A stretch of DNA of 64,000 bases from Luteimicrobium subarcticum (GCF_002798015.1 NZ_PGTZ01000014.1:54512-118511); one strand, 5' to 3'. Numbered from the stretch's first letter, positions 38,076 through 52,429 are shown. Program-made: numbers and translations. Notes: generated by a model from the letters alone, not told the origin.

Positions 38076-39344
38076 TCAGCCCGCGACGCGCTCCCCGCCA
38101 CGGAGCACGGAGACCACCTGCAGGTCGGCGTCCGTCACGACGACGTCCGCGCGCCGCCCGGCCTCCAGCGCACCGACGTCGGTCCGCCCCAGCACGCCCG
38201 CCGGCGTCAGCGAGGCGGCACGGACGGCGTCGGCGAGCGGAACGCCCGCGATGACCGTGTGCCGCACGACGTCGAGCAGGTGCGCGGTCCCGCCGGCGAT
38301 CGCCCCGCCCCCGGGGTTCGCCGCGTCGGCGAGACGCGCCACGCCGTCCGCGACCACGACGGCCATCGGGCCGAGCTGGTACGAGCCGTCCGGCATCCCG
38401 GCCGCCGCCATCGCATCCGTGACCAGCATGATCGCGTCGGCGCCGACGAGGTCGAAGACCGTCTTGACGACGCCCGGGTCGAGGTGCGTGCCGTCGCCCA
38501 CGAGCTCGACGACGAGCTCGCCGCGAGCCGCCGCGTCGAGGCAGCCGGCGATCGGTCCGGGGTCACGGTGGTGCAGCGGGCGCATCCCGTTGAACAGGTG
38601 CGTCGCGGTGAGCCGTCCGCTGCGAGCGTCCTCCCCCGCCCGGGCGAGTGCGGCGGTACCGGCCTCGACGGCCGAGCGCACGGCGTCCCAGTGCGCGTCC
38701 GTGTGCCCGATCGAAGGGATCGCACCGACCTCGACGAGCGTGTCGATCACGCCACCCGGTTCCTGGACGCCCGCAACCTCGGGGGCGACCGTCATCGTCA
38801 CGAGGTGCCCGCGCGCCGCCTCGGCGATCGCGCGCACCAGCTCCGGGTCGCCGGCGAGCATGTCGGACGGGTTCTGGGCGCCGCAGCGCACCTCGGACAG
38901 GAACGGGCCCTCGAGGTGGATCCCGGCGACCTCCCCCGCGTCGGCGAGGTCCGCGAGAAGCCCCACGCGCCGCAGCAGGACGTCCCGCGGGGCGGTCACG
39001 AGCGACGCCACGATGCTCGTGGTGCCGTGCCGACGGTGCTCGTGGACCGCGAGCAGGGCCGTCTCGGCATCGTCGGCGTCGGGGAAGCTCGCGCCGCCGC
39101 CACCGTGGTCGTGGACGTCGACCAGGCCCGGCAGGAGGGTCGTCCCCGCGACCGGGAGATCGGCCGCAGCCAGGGCGTCGGCGAACCCGGCGTCCGACGC
39201 GTCGTCCGCCGCACCGACCCACGCCAGCGTGCCGCCGTCGACGACCACCAGGCCGTCCTCGATCACCTCCCGCGGCAGGACCACGCGGCCACGCAGGCCG
39301 AAGGGGGCGGACGGGGACGGAGCAGCGTCGGCGGTGTGCGTCAT
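38076..39344 (-). CDS. nagA: N-acetylglucosamine-6-phosphate deacetylase
   Basis: Removes acetate from GlcNAc-6-phosphate in chitin/peptidoglycan amino-sugar breakdown. It has 422 aa from ATG 39344, preceded by GGGAGGA; an earlier in-frame GTG would swallow that Shine-Dalgarno. The amidohydrolase metal and active-site residues are all visible: DVHDHGG (HxH), IHLEGPF (Glu), SIGHTDA and THLFNGM (His), and catalytic Asp in VTDAMAAAG. No nagB is adjacent. Transcribed alone. Confidence 0.93.
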   Translation of the reverse strand: MTHTADAAPSPSAPFGLRGRVVLPREVIEDGLVVVDGGTLAWVGAADDASDAGFADALAAADLPVAGTTLLPGLVDVHDHGGGGASFPDADDAETALLAVHEHRRHGTTSIVASLVTAPRDVLLRRVGLLADLADAGEVAGIHLEGPFLSEVRCGAQNPSDMLAGDPELVRAIAEAARGHLVTMTVAPEVAGVQEPGGVIDTLVEVGAIPSIGHTDAHWDAVRSAVEAGTAALARAGEDARSGRLTATHLFNGMRPLHHRDPGPIAGCLDAAARGELVVELVGDGTHLDPGVVKTVFDLVGADAIMLVTDAMAAAGMPDGSYQLGPMAVVVADGVARLADAANPGGGAIAGGTAHLLDVVRHTVIAGVPLADAVRAASLTPAGVLGRTDVGALEAGRRADVVVTDADLQVVSVLRGGERVAG

Positions 39345-39410
39345 GGGCCCATCCTCCCGCACTCGGCAGGAGTCCTCACATTTCGATCCGGCCGTGCGGC
39401 GAGGCGCTGA

Positions 39411-40106
39411 TCAGAAGAGGCGGGAGTCCACGTCGTCGACGCCGCGCATCGCGTCGTAGTCGAGCACGAGGCACGCGATGCCGCGGTCTGTCGCGAGGAC
39501 ACGCGCCTGGGGCTTGATCTCCTGCGCGGCGAACACCCCGCGCACCGGGCGCAGCAGCGGGTCGCGGTTGAGCAGGTCGAGGTAGCGCGTGAGCTGCTCG
39601 ACGCCGTCGATGTCACCACGACGTTTGATCTCGACGGCGACCGACGCTCCCACCGCGTCGCGCGCCAGGATGTCGACCGGGCCGATCGCCGTCGGGTACT
39701 CGCGACGCACCAGCGAGTGCCCGTCGCCGAGCAGCTCGATCTGCGCCGCCAGCATCTCCTGCAGGTGTGCCTCGACACCGTCCTTGACGAGGCCGGGGTC
39801 GACGCCCAGCTCGTGCGCCGAGTCGTGGTGCACGGCGTGGATCTCGATCTCGAGGCGGTCGTCCGACTTGTGGTGCTGGACGGTCCACACCTGCGTCACA
39901 CCGGTCGACGCCTGCTCGGGCGACGGCTCGAGCGTCAGCAGGGTGCAGGGCGGGCTCATCCAGTTCAGCGGCTTGTACGAGCCGCCGTCGGAGTGCAGCA
40001 GCACGCTCCCGTCGGCCTTCACCACGATGAGGCGGGTGGCGAACGGAAGGTGAGCGGTCAGGCGCCCGCTGTAGCGGGCGGAGCAGTCGGCGACCACGAG
40101 GCGCAC
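39411..40106 (-). CDS. nucS: Mismatch endonuclease NucS/EndoMS
   Basis: Cleaves mismatched DNA; actinobacteria use it instead of MutS/MutL. It has 231 aa from a GTG. The N-terminal DNA-binding domain begins [16 protein letters not shown]. The C-terminal nuclease core shows Asp in GPVDILARD and Glu-x-Lys in VAVEIKRRG. The last residues, DSRLF, match the sliding-clamp-binding tail of NucS. Its position beside the atp operon is conserved in this phylum. Confidence 0.95.
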   Translation of the reverse strand: MRLVVADCSARYSGRLTAHLPFATRLIVVKADGSVLLHSDGGSYKPLNWMSPPCTLLTLEPSPEQASTGVTQVWTVQHHKSDDRLEIEIHAVHHDSAHELGVDPGLVKDGVEAHLQEMLAAQIELLGDGHSLVRREYPTAIGPVDILARDAVGASVAVEIKRRGDIDGVEQLTRYLDLLNRDPLLRPVRGVFAAQEIKPQARVLATDRGIACLVLDYDAMRGVDDVDSRLF

Positions 40107-40187
40107 GGTCGGGATCCTCCAGAGATGCAGGTCTGGCGATGAAGGTCTCGCGACGGAGGTCGAGAGGGAAAGCTCTGGACGACCGGC

Positions 40188-40604
40188 CTAGACGACGACG
40201 CCGAAGCGCGTCGGAGGGGCGGCCTCGAGCCACGACGTGAGGCCGGCGTACGCGCCCGCGGACATCGTCAGCTCGAAGGCGGTGCCGTCGTGCTCGCAGC
40301 GCACGACGTAGAGGTCGGGGCGCGACCCGGCGTCGAGCGCGACCCGGCCGAGCACGACCAGGGAGTCACGCCGCCACGTGCGCTTCGCACGGGGCACGAG
40401 CGACCAGCAGCGCCACCAGTCGACCCGCTCGCTCCGGAACTGCGCGAAGCCCAGCGAGACGTGCGCGCCGTGCCGCGTCCGGGTGCGGTACCCGCACTCG
40501 AAGGTGCCCGTGCGCGCCGCGAGGCTCCGCAGACGGAAAGCCCCCAGCCCGAGCACCACCAGGGCTGCGACCAGCAGCACCAGCAGTACCCAGACCAGGG
40601 GCAT
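40188..40604 (-). CDS. DUF2550 membrane-anchored protein
   Basis: 138 aa with one N-terminal membrane span (VWVLLVLLVAALVVLGLGAF) and a cytoplasmic beta-rich domain (GTFECGYR ... WWRCWSLVPRAKRTWRRDSLVVLG). It is the DUF2550 family found next to atpC in actinobacteria. It starts 44 bp after atpC and may be part of the ATP synthase transcript. Function unknown. Confidence 0.85.
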   Translation of the reverse strand: MPLVWVLLVLLVAALVVLGLGAFRLRSLAARTGTFECGYRTRTRHGAHVSLGFAQFRSERVDWWRCWSLVPRAKRTWRRDSLVVLGRVALDAGSRPDLYVVRCEHDGTAFELTMSAGAYAGLTSWLEAAPPTRFGVVV

Positions 40605-40648
40605 TCCGTTCTCCGTCCAGCTCGCTCCGGCCGAGGCCGGGTGGTGCC

Positions 40649-40948
40649 TCAGTGTCGAGCAGATCCCGCAGGACCCGCTGCCGCGACGTCCCGGACGACG
40701 ACGCCGTCCACGACCGCGGTCACGGTGTTCGAGTCGACGGAGATGAAGCCACCGTCCACGTCGGCCTCCACCGAACCGCCCTCGGCGAGGCGGATGCGGA
40801 TGGTGCCGGGCTTGAGCACCGAGAGCAGCGGCGTGTGCCCGGCCATCACGCCGACCTCACCGTCCGCCGCGGGGGCGACGACGAGGCGCGCCTTGCCGGA
40901 CCACACGGTCCGGTCCGCCGCCACGAGGTCCACGTCGAGTTCTGCCAC
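40649..40948 (-). CDS. atpC: ATP synthase epsilon subunit
   Basis: Rotor-stalk subunit of F1, 99 aa. It contains the N-terminal beta sandwich (MAELDVDLVAADRTVWSGKA, GEVGVMAGHTPLLSVLKPG). It is short because the C-terminal helical hairpin is largely missing; short forms are known in actinobacteria and would weaken epsilon inhibition. It follows atpD by 44 bp. Confidence 0.94.
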   Translation of the reverse strand: MAELDVDLVAADRTVWSGKARLVVAPAADGEVGVMAGHTPLLSVLKPGTIRIRLAEGGSVEADVDGGFISVDSNTVTAVVDGVVVRDVAAAGPAGSARH

Positions 40949-40992
40949 AGCTCGTTCCTTTGCTAGATCCTGGTCCGATCAGGAAGCAGGCG

Positions 40993-42573
<1,581 letters not shown>

Positions 42574-43470
42574 TCACGAGGCAGCGAGCGCATCGGCACC
42601 CGACACGATCTCGCTGATCTCCTGGGTGATGTCCGCCTGACGGGCCTGGTTCGCGAGCCGCGTGTACGTGCGGATCAGGTCCTCGGCGTTCTCGGTGGCC
42701 GTGTGCATGGCCCGCTGCCGCGCGGCGAGCTCGGAGGCAGCCGACTGCAGGAGGCAGTTGTAGATCCGCGTGCGGACGTAGCGCGGGAGCAGTGCGTCGA
42801 GCACCGCGTCCGCGGACGGCGCGAAGTCGTACACGGGGAGGATCTCGCCCTCCTCGGCGGGGACGACGTCCTCGACGACCTCGAGCGGGAGCAGCCGGAT
42901 CACGCGGGGGTTCTGCGTGACCATGTTGACGAACTGCGTGTACACCACGTGCAGCTCGGCGACACCGCCCTGGTCGGCCGGGGCGCGGAACGCCTCGAGC
43001 AGGGTCGTGGCGATCGCCTCGGCCTGCTCGGTCGTCGGCGCGTCCGAGCCGCCGGTCCACTGCGCGGCGACGTCGCGCCCACGGAAGGCGAAGTACGACA
43101 CCGCACGGCGGCCCGACACGTAGAACCGGACGCTCTTGCCCTGCGACTCGAGGTGCGTCGCGAGGCGCTCGGCCTCACGGATGACCGACGCGGAGTACGC
43201 ACCGGCCATGCCGCGGTCGGCCGCGACCACGAGGATCGCGACCTCGTTCGTATCGTCGCGCTCGGTCGTCAACGGGTGCCGGACGCTGGCGTGCGTCGCG
43301 ACTGCCGAGACGGCCCGCGTGATGGCTCGCGTGTAGGGCGTGGAGTCCGTGACGCGGTCGCGAGCCTTCCCGATGCGCGAGGCAGCGATGAGCTCCATCG
43401 CGCGGAAGATCTTCTTCAGCGACTGCGTCGACTTGATCCGCGCCTTGTAGACGCGCTGGGAACCGGCCAT
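42574..43470 (-). CDS. atpG: ATP synthase gamma subunit
   Basis: Central rotor shaft, 298 aa from ATG 43470 ([36 protein letters not shown]). A possible start farther upstream runs into atpA and is rejected. The conserved C-terminal helix ends [20 protein letters not shown]. It begins 4 bp after the atpA stop. Confidence 0.96.
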   Translation of the reverse strand: MAGSQRVYKARIKSTQSLKKIFRAMELIAASRIGKARDRVTDSTPYTRAITRAVSAVATHASVRHPLTTERDDTNEVAILVVAADRGMAGAYSASVIREAERLATHLESQGKSVRFYVSGRRAVSYFAFRGRDVAAQWTGGSDAPTTEQAEAIATTLLEAFRAPADQGGVAELHVVYTQFVNMVTQNPRVIRLLPLEVVEDVVPAEEGEILPVYDFAPSADAVLDALLPRYVRTRIYNCLLQSAASELAARQRAMHTATENAEDLIRTYTRLANQARQADITQEISEIVSGADALAAS

Positions 43471-43474
43471 GGAA

Positions 43475-45100
43475 TCAGGCCTTCTTCTGCCGGACGATCT
43501 GCTCCTGCTGGACCTCGACCGTCTCCTCGTCGTCGCCGCCGACGAGCGGCGTGCCGTCACCCTTGAGGAAGCCCTCGCGGAACGCGTCGACCGCGTCGGC
43601 CAGCTTCTCCTCCGTCGCGCTCTCGAGCTTGCCCGACTCACCGATCGTGCTCAGCACGTCGGAGTTGCGGCGCAGGTGGTCGAGGAGCTCGGACTCGAAG
43701 CGCCGCACGTCCTCGAGCGGGACGTCGTCGAGCTTGCCCTTGGTGCCGGCCCAGATGGACGCGACCTGGTCCTCGACCGGGTACGGCGAGTACTGGCCCT
43801 GCTTGAGCAGCTCGGTGAGGCGGGCACCCCGGGTCAGCTGGGCGCGGGACGCGGCGTCCAGGTCGGACGCGAACATCGCGAACGCCTCGAGCGAGCGGTA
43901 CTGGGCGAGGTCGATCTTCAGCGTGCCGGAGACCGCCTTCATCGCCTTGACCTGAGCCGAGCCACCGACGCGGGACACCGAGATGCCGACGTCGACGGCG
44001 GGCCGCTGGTCCGCGTTGAAGAGGTCCGACTGGAGGAAGATCTGGCCGTCGGTGATCGAGATGACGTTGGTCGGGATGTACGCCGACACGTCGTTCGCCT
44101 TGGTCTCGATGATCGGCAGACCGGTCATCGAGCCCGCGCCCAGCTCGTCCGAGAGCTTGGCACAACGCTCGAGCAGACGGGAGTGCAGGTAGAACACGTC
44201 TCCCGGGTACGCCTCACGGCCCGGCGGGCGGCGCAGGAGGAGCGACACGGCGCGGTAGGCCTCGGCCTGCTTCGACAGGTCGTCGAAGATGATCAGGACG
44301 TGCTTGCCCTCGTACATCCAGTGCTGGCCGATCGCGGAGCCGGTGTACGGCGCGAGGTACTTGAAGCCGGCCGGGTCGGAGGCCGGAGCCGCGACGATCG
44401 TCGTGTACTCGAGCGCTCCGGCGTCCTCGAGGGCGCCACGCACGGAGGCGATGGTCGAACCCTTCTGGCCGATCGCGACGTAGATGCAGCGGACCTGCTT
44501 GTCCGGGTCGCCCGAGTCCCAGTTGGCCTTCTGGTTGATGATCGTGTCGATCGCGATGGCCGTCTTGCCGGTCTGGCGGTCGCCGATGATGAGCTGACGC
44601 TGGCCGCGACCGATCGGGATCATCGCGTCGATCGCCTTGAGGCCGGTCTGCAGCGGCTCGTGCACCGACTTGCGCTGCATGACGCCGGGCGCCTGCAGCT
44701 CGAGGGCGCGGCGGCCGACCGTCTCGATCTCACCGAGGCCGTCGATCGGCGTACCGAGCGGGTCGACGACTCGACCCAGGTAGCCGTCGCCGACCGCGAC
44801 CGAGAGGACCTCTCCGGTGCGGCGGACCTCCTGGCCCTCCTCGATCCCGGTGAACTCGCCGAGGACGACGACACCGATCTCGCGGACGTCGAGGTTCAGC
44901 GCGAGGCCGAGCGTGCCGTCCTCGAAGCGGAGGAGCTCGTTCGCCATCGCGCCGGGCAGGCCCTCGACCTGCGCGATGCCGTCGGCGGCGAGGGTCACGC
45001 GACCGACCTCTTCGGCCACCGCGTTGTCGGGCTCGTAGGACTTCACGAAGCTGTCCAGCGCGGCGCGGATCTCGTCCGGCCGGATCGTCAGCTCAGCCAT
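43475..45100 (-). CDS. atpA: ATP synthase alpha subunit
   Basis: Non-catalytic nucleotide-binding F1 subunit, 541 aa. Walker A is GDRQTGKT and the alpha-specific arginine region is intact ([15 protein letters not shown]). The ATG at 45100 begins [18 protein letters not shown], the expected delta-binding N-terminus. The C-terminus is extended by ~30 Glu/Gln-rich residues ending VRQKKA, as in other actinobacteria. Confidence 0.98.
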   Translation of the reverse strand: MAELTIRPDEIRAALDSFVKSYEPDNAVAEEVGRVTLAADGIAQVEGLPGAMANELLRFEDGTLGLALNLDVREIGVVVLGEFTGIEEGQEVRRTGEVLSVAVGDGYLGRVVDPLGTPIDGLGEIETVGRRALELQAPGVMQRKSVHEPLQTGLKAIDAMIPIGRGQRQLIIGDRQTGKTAIAIDTIINQKANWDSGDPDKQVRCIYVAIGQKGSTIASVRGALEDAGALEYTTIVAAPASDPAGFKYLAPYTGSAIGQHWMYEGKHVLIIFDDLSKQAEAYRAVSLLLRRPPGREAYPGDVFYLHSRLLERCAKLSDELGAGSMTGLPIIETKANDVSAYIPTNVISITDGQIFLQSDLFNADQRPAVDVGISVSRVGGSAQVKAMKAVSGTLKIDLAQYRSLEAFAMFASDLDAASRAQLTRGARLTELLKQGQYSPYPVEDQVASIWAGTKGKLDDVPLEDVRRFESELLDHLRRNSDVLSTIGESGKLESATEEKLADAVDAFREGFLKGDGTPLVGGDDEETVEVQQEQIVRQKKA

Positions 45101-45192
45101 GGGGTCTCTCCTGTCGTCACCGCACAGGGTGTGCGGTCGAGATTCTGGGTGGTCGCCGACCGAGGCAGTCGGTGGCGTCCGTCGGGTCGGTG

Positions 45193-46019
45193 TCAGCCGG
45201 CGAGCCGTCGGCGCGCGTCGCCGAGCCTCGCGAGCATGGTGGCGTCGATGACGTCGGCACCGACCTGGATGCGCAGACCGCCGACGACGGCCGGGTCGAC
45301 GGTCACGTTGAGCTGGACCGGGCGTCCGTACGCGCTCTCCAGGAGAGCGCCGAGACGCTCGCGCTGGGCCGCGGACAGCTCGACGGCGCTCGTGACCGAC
45401 GCGACCAGCCGCTGCCGCAGCGCGGCCGCGACGTCGGCGTAGGACAGCAGGTTCGGCACGAAGCGCCGTACGCGCAGGTTGGTCGTGGCGCGGTGCGCGA
45501 GGAACAGCGTGACCTCGTCCACCTTGCCCGCGAACAGGTCCTCCACGAGCGCGTTGCGCGCCTCGACGGGCGCGCCGTCGTCGGACAGCGCGATCCGCGT
45601 CGCCCGCTCGGTGGTGAGCAGGCGTGTGATGCGGAACAGCTCGTCCTCGACGGTCACGAGCGCGTCGCGCGCGGCGGCACCCGACAGGACGCTGGTGAGC
45701 GCGAGACGCTCGACCGCGTGGCCGAGGTCGGCCTCCTTGGCCCAGCGCCGCTGCACGAGGTCGCGCACCACGTCCACGACACGTGCGTCGAACGCCCCGA
45801 GCAGGCCCGCTGCGAGGTCCGCCTTGACGGCCCCCGGCAGGGTCGGGTCGCTCAGCGTCCGACGCAGGCCGGCCGACGAGCCGAGGGCGTCCGTGACGGC
45901 GAACAGCTGTTCGCCGAGCTGGATGCCTTCGGTCCCGGCCGCACGCAGCACGGGCTCGTAGACCGACTGCGTCTCGGCGAGGGAGGCGCCGGACTCGCCG
46001 CGCATCGCACCGTCCGCCA

Positions 46020-46020
<1 letters not shown>
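45193..46020 (-). CDS. atpH: ATP synthase delta subunit
   Basis: Connects F1 to the peripheral stalk. It has 275 aa, ~100 more than the E. coli protein, as is normal for actinobacteria. The C-terminal part ([53 protein letters not shown]) is the conserved module. ATG 46020 overlaps the atpF stop by one base (TGATG), with AAGGA upstream; GTG 46023 is the alternative. Confidence 0.94.
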
Positions 46021-47750
<1,730 letters not shown>

Positions 47751-47854
47751 GGAGTGCTCCTGGTGGTCGTGTGGTCGCGACGCGAGCGCGTGCCAGCCGG
47801 GCTGATGACTCGAAGCTGGGCACGACGTCGGACCTGGCCGTCATGGATGATGCA

Positions 47855-47882
47855 ATCGTAGACCATCGCGCCGCATGGTCAG
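47855..47882 (-). promoter_or_regulatory. Candidate promoter of the atp operon
   Basis: On the minus strand CTGACC (47877-47882) and TACGAT (47855-47860) are 16 bp apart, each 4/6 to the sigma-70 consensus, about 105 bp before atpB. A 6-bp inverted repeat GACCAT/ATGGTC lies in the spacer region. Confidence 0.45.
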
Positions 47883-47994
47883 GACCGCCTAACCCGCTTG
47901 GATACCCGCCCGATCGTTGCAGCGGAGCGGTTCCGGGCGATCGAGGCGGATCGGGCGGCCCGAACCGCCGGAGTTCCGCAGGATCCCGCAGGAA

Positions 47995-48438
47995 TCAGCG
48001 GGGATCGACGTACGGGATGCGCGCCCGGCGCACCGCGAGTGTGTCGAGCACCACAGACCCGAGCACCCCCACGATGAGCACGACGCCGAACACCGGCTTG
48101 TTGTAGAAGTCCATCGACTGCAGCACGAGCAGCAGGACGAACAGCACGATCATCTTGGCGAGCCACGAGCCCGCGACGACGGCGATGAGCGCCTGCGGGC
48201 TCGAGTCGGCGGTCCGCCACATCGACCACACCGTCGTGCCGGAGAAGATCACGGCCACGCCCACGCCCATCAGCGCGCCCCACACCCCGGCGAGGCCGTC
48301 GACGACCGCGCCCACGACGACGCCCGCGACGGCGAGCACGGCGAGGAACACCAGGACGTCGCGCAGCGCGGTGCGGAACAGCGAGCGGGCGGCGTTGGGG
48401 CTGATGCGCGAGGCACCCTGGGGGTCGTCGGGGGTCAT
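47995..48438 (-). CDS. AtpI-like four-span membrane protein
   Basis: 147 aa. Four hydrophobic segments are visible (VLVFLAVLAVAGVVVGAVV, WGALMGVGVAVIFSGTTVW, ALIAVVAGSWLAKMIVLFVLLLVLQ, VFGVVLIVGVLGSVVLDTL). The position before atpB is that of AtpI, thought to help c-ring assembly or ion supply. GGAGGAA precedes the ATG, which overlaps the upstream stop (ATGA). The sequence is only distantly AtpI-like. Confidence 0.75.
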   Translation of the reverse strand: MTPDDPQGASRISPNAARSLFRTALRDVLVFLAVLAVAGVVVGAVVDGLAGVWGALMGVGVAVIFSGTTVWSMWRTADSSPQALIAVVAGSWLAKMIVLFVLLLVLQSMDFYNKPVFGVVLIVGVLGSVVLDTLAVRRARIPYVDPR

Positions 48439-49568
48439 GCGGTTCCTCCGGGCGAGTCGGGGTGGCGTCGGGCGCGGACCTTGCCGCGCAGCGGGCCGAG
48501 GGTGAGGACGAGGGCGAGCAGCACGGCCACCACGAGGCCGACGGCGACGCGACGGGCGGGCCACACGGCCAGCGCCGCGGCACCGAACGCGAACACGGCG
48601 GTCCACAGGTACATGATGAAGACCGCGCGTCCGTGGGAGTGCCCGAGCGCCAGCATGCGGTGGTGCAGGTGCATCCGGTCGGGGTGGAACGGCGACTTGC
48701 CGGCCGCCACGCGCCGGACGACCGCGAGCGTCATGTCGACGAGCGGCACGAGGATCACGGCGAGCGGCAGCAGGATCGGGATGAAGGCGGGGAGCTGCTG
48801 CCCCGTCGACACCTTCTCCGGGTCGATCTGCCCGGTGACCATGATCGCGCCGGACGCGAGCGTGAAGCCGAGCAGCATCGACCCCGAGTCGCCCATGAAG
48901 ATCTTCGCCGGGTGCGCGTTGTACGGCAGGAAGCCGAGACACAGGCCGACGAGGATCGCGAGCACGAGGCTGGCACGGTTCGAGTAGTCGGTCGGGCTCA
49001 CGTCCTGGGTCAGCAGGTACGTGTAGAGGAAGAAGGCGCTGCCGCCGATCGCGATGACGCCCGCCGCGAGACCGTCGAGCCCGTCCACGAAGTTCACGGC
49101 GTTCATCGCCATGACGATGACCAGCACCGTCACGAACATCGACACGCGGGCCGACGCGATCGTCACGCCCCCGATGGGCACGGAGATGAGCTGGACGCCC
49201 TGCCACGCGACGTACCCGGCGGCGACCGCCTGGCCGGCGAGCTTGACCATCCAGTCGAGGTCCCAGATGTCGTCGGCGACGCCGATCGCGCAGACCAGTC
49301 CCCCACCGACGACGACGGCCCAGATCTCCTGCCCGCCGGAGCCCGCGAACGTCGACGCGAGGAACGGCGCGCCCGACGCGAACGTCACCGCGACGAGCAG
49401 CCCGCAGAACATCGCGAGACCACCCAGCCGGGGCGTCGGGACGGTGTGCACGTCCCGCTCACGGACGGCGGTGATCCCGCCGGAACGCAGCGCCACCCAC
49501 CGGGCGAACGGGGTCGTCAGGAGCGTCACGACACCCGCGACGAGCAGCAGGAGGAGATAGACCCTCAC
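48435..49568 (-). CDS. wecA: Undecaprenyl/decaprenyl-phosphate GlcNAc-1-phosphate transferase (WecA/TagO type)
   Basis: Starts cell-wall polymer synthesis by moving GlcNAc-1-phosphate onto a polyprenyl phosphate. It has 377 aa and about 11 membrane spans. Catalytic-site loops are conserved: VADDIWDLDW, NAVNFVDGLDGLAAG, FMGDSGSMLLGF and the basic HLHHRML. In actinobacteria with arabinogalactan this makes its linkage unit; in others it serves teichoic or other glycopolymers. Starts at GTG. Confidence 0.9.
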   Translation of the reverse strand: MRVYLLLLLVAGVVTLLTTPFARWVALRSGGITAVRERDVHTVPTPRLGGLAMFCGLLVAVTFASGAPFLASTFAGSGGQEIWAVVVGGGLVCAIGVADDIWDLDWMVKLAGQAVAAGYVAWQGVQLISVPIGGVTIASARVSMFVTVLVIVMAMNAVNFVDGLDGLAAGVIAIGGSAFFLYTYLLTQDVSPTDYSNRASLVLAILVGLCLGFLPYNAHPAKIFMGDSGSMLLGFTLASGAIMVTGQIDPEKVSTGQQLPAFIPILLPLAVILVPLVDMTLAVVRRVAAGKSPFHPDRMHLHHRMLALGHSHGRAVFIMYLWTAVFAFGAAALAVWPARRVAVGLVVAVLLALVLTLGPLRGKVRARRHPDSPGGTA

Positions 49569-50305
49569 GGGGCGGTCGCACCGCCGTCCGGACCCTCCCC
49601 GAGGCCGAGGACCGACGGCACGACGGCGCGCAGCTGCTCGAGCGTGATCGCCCCCTGGCGCACCACCCGGAAGCGGTCACCGGTCGCGTCGACGATCGTC
49701 GAGGCGACGCCGCCCGGCGCGTCGCCGCCGTCGAGGTAGACGGCGACGGACGCGCCGAGCTGGTCGCGCGCGTCCGCGGCCGTCGTGGCCGCGGGGCTGC
49801 CCGTCCGGTTGGCGCTGGAGACGGCCATCGGGCCCGTCCGGCGCAGGAGCGCGAGCGCCCCCTCGTGGTCGGGCATGCGCAGCGCGACCGTCCCGTGGGT
49901 GTCGCCGAGGTCCCACGCGAGCGAGGGCTGCGCGGTGAGGATGATGGTGAAGCCGCCCGGCCAGAACGCCTCGACGAGCGCGCGCGCGTCGTCGGGGACG
50001 TCGGTGGCGAGGCCGTCGAGCGTGCGGGCGTCCGGGACGAGCACGGGCGGCGGCATCTGCCGGCCACGGCCCTTCGCGGCGAGCAGCGCCGCGACCGACT
50101 CCGGCAGGAACGCGTCGGCGCCGATCCCGTAGACGGTGTCGGTCGGCAGGACGACGAGCGCACCGCGCGAGACCGCGTTCACGGCCTCGTCGACGGCCGG
50201 CCCGCGCGTCGCCGCGTCCCGGACGTCCATCAGCGGAGACTGCGGGGACTGCGAGCTGGGCCCCGTCGGTCCCGTCGGCCCGTTCGGTGCGGTCGGTGCG
50301 GTCAC
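49565..50305 (-). CDS. tsaC: L-threonylcarbamoyladenylate synthase
   Basis: Makes TC-AMP from threonine, bicarbonate and ATP for t6A37 tRNA modification (YrdC/Sua5 fold). It has 246 aa from GTG 50305, which overlaps the prmC stop and has GGGAGGA upstream. A ~25-residue Pro/Gly/Thr linker precedes the fold; ATG 50230 would omit it. Key motifs are VLPTDTVYGIGADA, KGRGRQMPPPVLVPD (in place of the usual KxRxxxxPL) and AVSSANRTGSPA. Confidence 0.9.
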   Translation of the reverse strand: MTAPTAPNGPTGPTGPSSQSPQSPLMDVRDAATRGPAVDEAVNAVSRGALVVLPTDTVYGIGADAFLPESVAALLAAKGRGRQMPPPVLVPDARTLDGLATDVPDDARALVEAFWPGGFTIILTAQPSLAWDLGDTHGTVALRMPDHEGALALLRRTGPMAVSSANRTGSPAATTAADARDQLGASVAVYLDGGDAPGGVASTIVDATGDRFRVVRQGAITLEQLRAVVPSVLGLGEGPDGGATAP

Positions 50306-51234
50306 AGCGCAATCCTCCCACGCCGCGCGACGACCATCCGCGGCCGCCCGGTGAGGTCCGGCAGCGTCCGGACGTCGGTGAACGCGTCCCCCGCAGGCGT
50401 CCGGGTGCCCTCGACGAGTGCACGCGCCGACGCCGCCTGGACCTCCGCGTGCTCCATGACGAACGTGCCGCCGTCGCGCAGCAGGCGCAGTGCGGCGCGC
50501 GCGACGCCGCGGGGCACCTCGAGGCCGTCCGGGCCGAGGCCGTAGAGCGCCACGGCGGGGTCGTGGCGGGCGACCTCGGGGTCGACGGGCACCGCGTCGG
50601 ACGGCACGTACGGCGGGTTCGAGACGACGACGTCGCACGTCCCGTCCAGGGCCGTCAGCGCGGTCCGTGCGTCGCCCCGCACGAGGTGGACGAGCGGCGG
50701 CGCACCCGGCGCGCCGGAAGTGGTCCCGACGCGCTCGACGTTGCGGCGCGCCCACGTGTGGGCGTCCGCGTCGAGCTCGACGGCGTGCACGACGGCGCCC
50801 GGGACCTCCGTCGCGACCGCGAGCGCGATGGCGCCCGAACCGGTGCACAGGTCGACGACGACGGGCGTGCGCCCGGCCGCCACGGCCTCCTGGGCGGCGT
50901 CGATCGCGACCTGGGCCACGACCTCGGTCTCGGGTCGTGGCACGAAGACGCCCGGGCCGACGGCCAGCTCGAGGTGGCGGAACGGCGCGGTGCCCGTGAG
51001 GTGCTGGAGCGGCTCGCGGCCCGCCCGGCGCGCGACGAGCCCGTCGTACGCCGACGCGACCGCGCCCGGGACGGGCTCGCCGAGGATCGCCGCGCGGCGT
51101 ACGTCGGCGACCTCGCGGGCCCAGGCGTGCGCGAGCAGGAGCTCCGCGTCGGTGCGCGGAGCGGCCACGCCCGCGCCCGCGAGCGCCGTCACCGCGGCCC
51201 GGACGAGCGACCCCGCCCGGACGTCCTCAGGCAC
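50302..51234 (-). CDS. prmC: Release-factor glutamine methyltransferase PrmC
   Basis: Methylates the GGQ glutamine of release factors. It has 310 aa. SAM-binding motif I is [16 protein letters not shown] and the active-site motif [26 protein letters not shown] and VPRPETE are family landmarks. GTG 51234 overlaps the last 8 bases of prfA, its substrate's gene. Confidence 0.94.
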   Translation of the reverse strand: MPEDVRAGSLVRAAVTALAGAGVAAPRTDAELLLAHAWAREVADVRRAAILGEPVPGAVASAYDGLVARRAGREPLQHLTGTAPFRHLELAVGPGVFVPRPETEVVAQVAIDAAQEAVAAGRTPVVVDLCTGSGAIALAVATEVPGAVVHAVELDADAHTWARRNVERVGTTSGAPGAPPLVHLVRGDARTALTALDGTCDVVVSNPPYVPSDAVPVDPEVARHDPAVALYGLGPDGLEVPRGVARAALRLLRDGGTFVMEHAEVQAASARALVEGTRTPAGDAFTDVRTLPDLTGRPRMVVARRGRIAL

Positions 51235-52327
51235 CTGCGGCCGCCAGCCGCGCCGCCTCGTCCGCGTCGATCGCGGACCGGACCACGGGCTCGAGGTCAC
51301 CGTCGAGCACCACGTCGAGGTTGTACGCCTTGTACCCCGTGCGGTGGTCGGCGATGCGGTTCTCGGGGAAGTTGTACGTCCGGATGCGCTCGGAGCGGTC
51401 GACGGTGCGCACCTGTGAGCGTCGGATGTCGTTCGCGGCGGCCGCCGCGGCCTCCTGCTGCGCCGCGAGCAGGCGCGCGCGCAGGACGCGCATGGCCTGC
51501 TCGCGGTTCTGCAGCTGGGACTTCTCGTTCTGCATCGACACGACGATGCCGGTGGGCAGGTGCGTGATGCGGACGGCAGAGTCGGTCGTGTTGACGGACT
51601 GCCCGCCGGGCCCGGACGACCGGTACACGTCGATGCGCAGGTCGTTCGGGTCGATCTCGACCTCGCCCGCGTCCTCGACCTCGGGGAACACGAGCACGCC
51701 CGCGGCGGACGTGTGGATGCGGCCCTGGGACTCGGTGACGGGCACCCGCTGGACGCGGTGGACACCGCCCTCGTACTTGAGGCTCGCCCAGACCCCCTCC
51801 TCGGGCGCCACCGAGCCCTTCGCCTTGACCGCGACCTGGACGTCCTTGTACCCGCCCAGGTCGGAGTCGGTCGCCTCGAGGATCTCGGTCTTCCAACCGC
51901 GCCGCTCCGCGTAGCGCAGGTACATGCGCAGCAGGTCTCCCGCGAACAGGGCGGACTCCTCGCCGCCCTCGCCGGCCTTGATCTCGAGGATGACGTCGCG
52001 GGCGTCGTCGGGGTCGCGCGGGACGAGGACGCGCCGCAGCCGCACGGCCGCGGCGTCCTCGTCGTCGCGCAGGGCGGGCAGCTCGGCGGCGAGCTCCGCA
52101 GCCTCGTCGCCCTCGGCCAGCTCGACGAGCTCGGTCGCAGCGGCGGCGTCGTCGGAGGCCTGCCGCCAGGCACGGTACGCGCCGACGACCTGGCCGAGCT
52201 CCGCGTAGCGACGCCCGAGCGTGCGCGCGCGGGACGCGTCGGCGTGGACGGCGGGGTCGGCGAGCTGCGCCTCGATGTCGGCGTGCTCGTCGAGCAGCGG
52301 CAGGACGGCGGCGAACGGGTCGCTCAC
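51227..52327 (-). CDS. prfA: Peptide chain release factor 1
   Basis: Ends translation at UAA/UAG. It has 366 aa from GTG with AAGGAG upstream. The catalytic GGQ is in [14 protein letters not shown]. The stop-codon recognition loop reads [14 protein letters not shown], with PxT appearing as PVT as in bacterial RF1. Followed by prmC. Confidence 0.95.
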   Translation of the reverse strand: MSDPFAAVLPLLDEHADIEAQLADPAVHADASRARTLGRRYAELGQVVGAYRAWRQASDDAAAATELVELAEGDEAAELAAELPALRDDEDAAAVRLRRVLVPRDPDDARDVILEIKAGEGGEESALFAGDLLRMYLRYAERRGWKTEILEATDSDLGGYKDVQVAVKAKGSVAPEEGVWASLKYEGGVHRVQRVPVTESQGRIHTSAAGVLVFPEVEDAGEVEIDPNDLRIDVYRSSGPGGQSVNTTDSAVRITHLPTGIVVSMQNEKSQLQNREQAMRVLRARLLAAQQEAAAAAANDIRRSQVRTVDRSERIRTYNFPENRIADHRTGYKAYNLDVVLDGDLEPVVRSAIDADEAARLAAAGA

Positions 52328-52429
52328 GGGCGCTCCTTGCGGGGACGGGTGCTGCGGGTGGTACAGACGGGCAAAGCAACAGCGCCGGCGGTCCGAGGCG
52401 AACCCTGGACCACCGGCGCTGTGATGTCG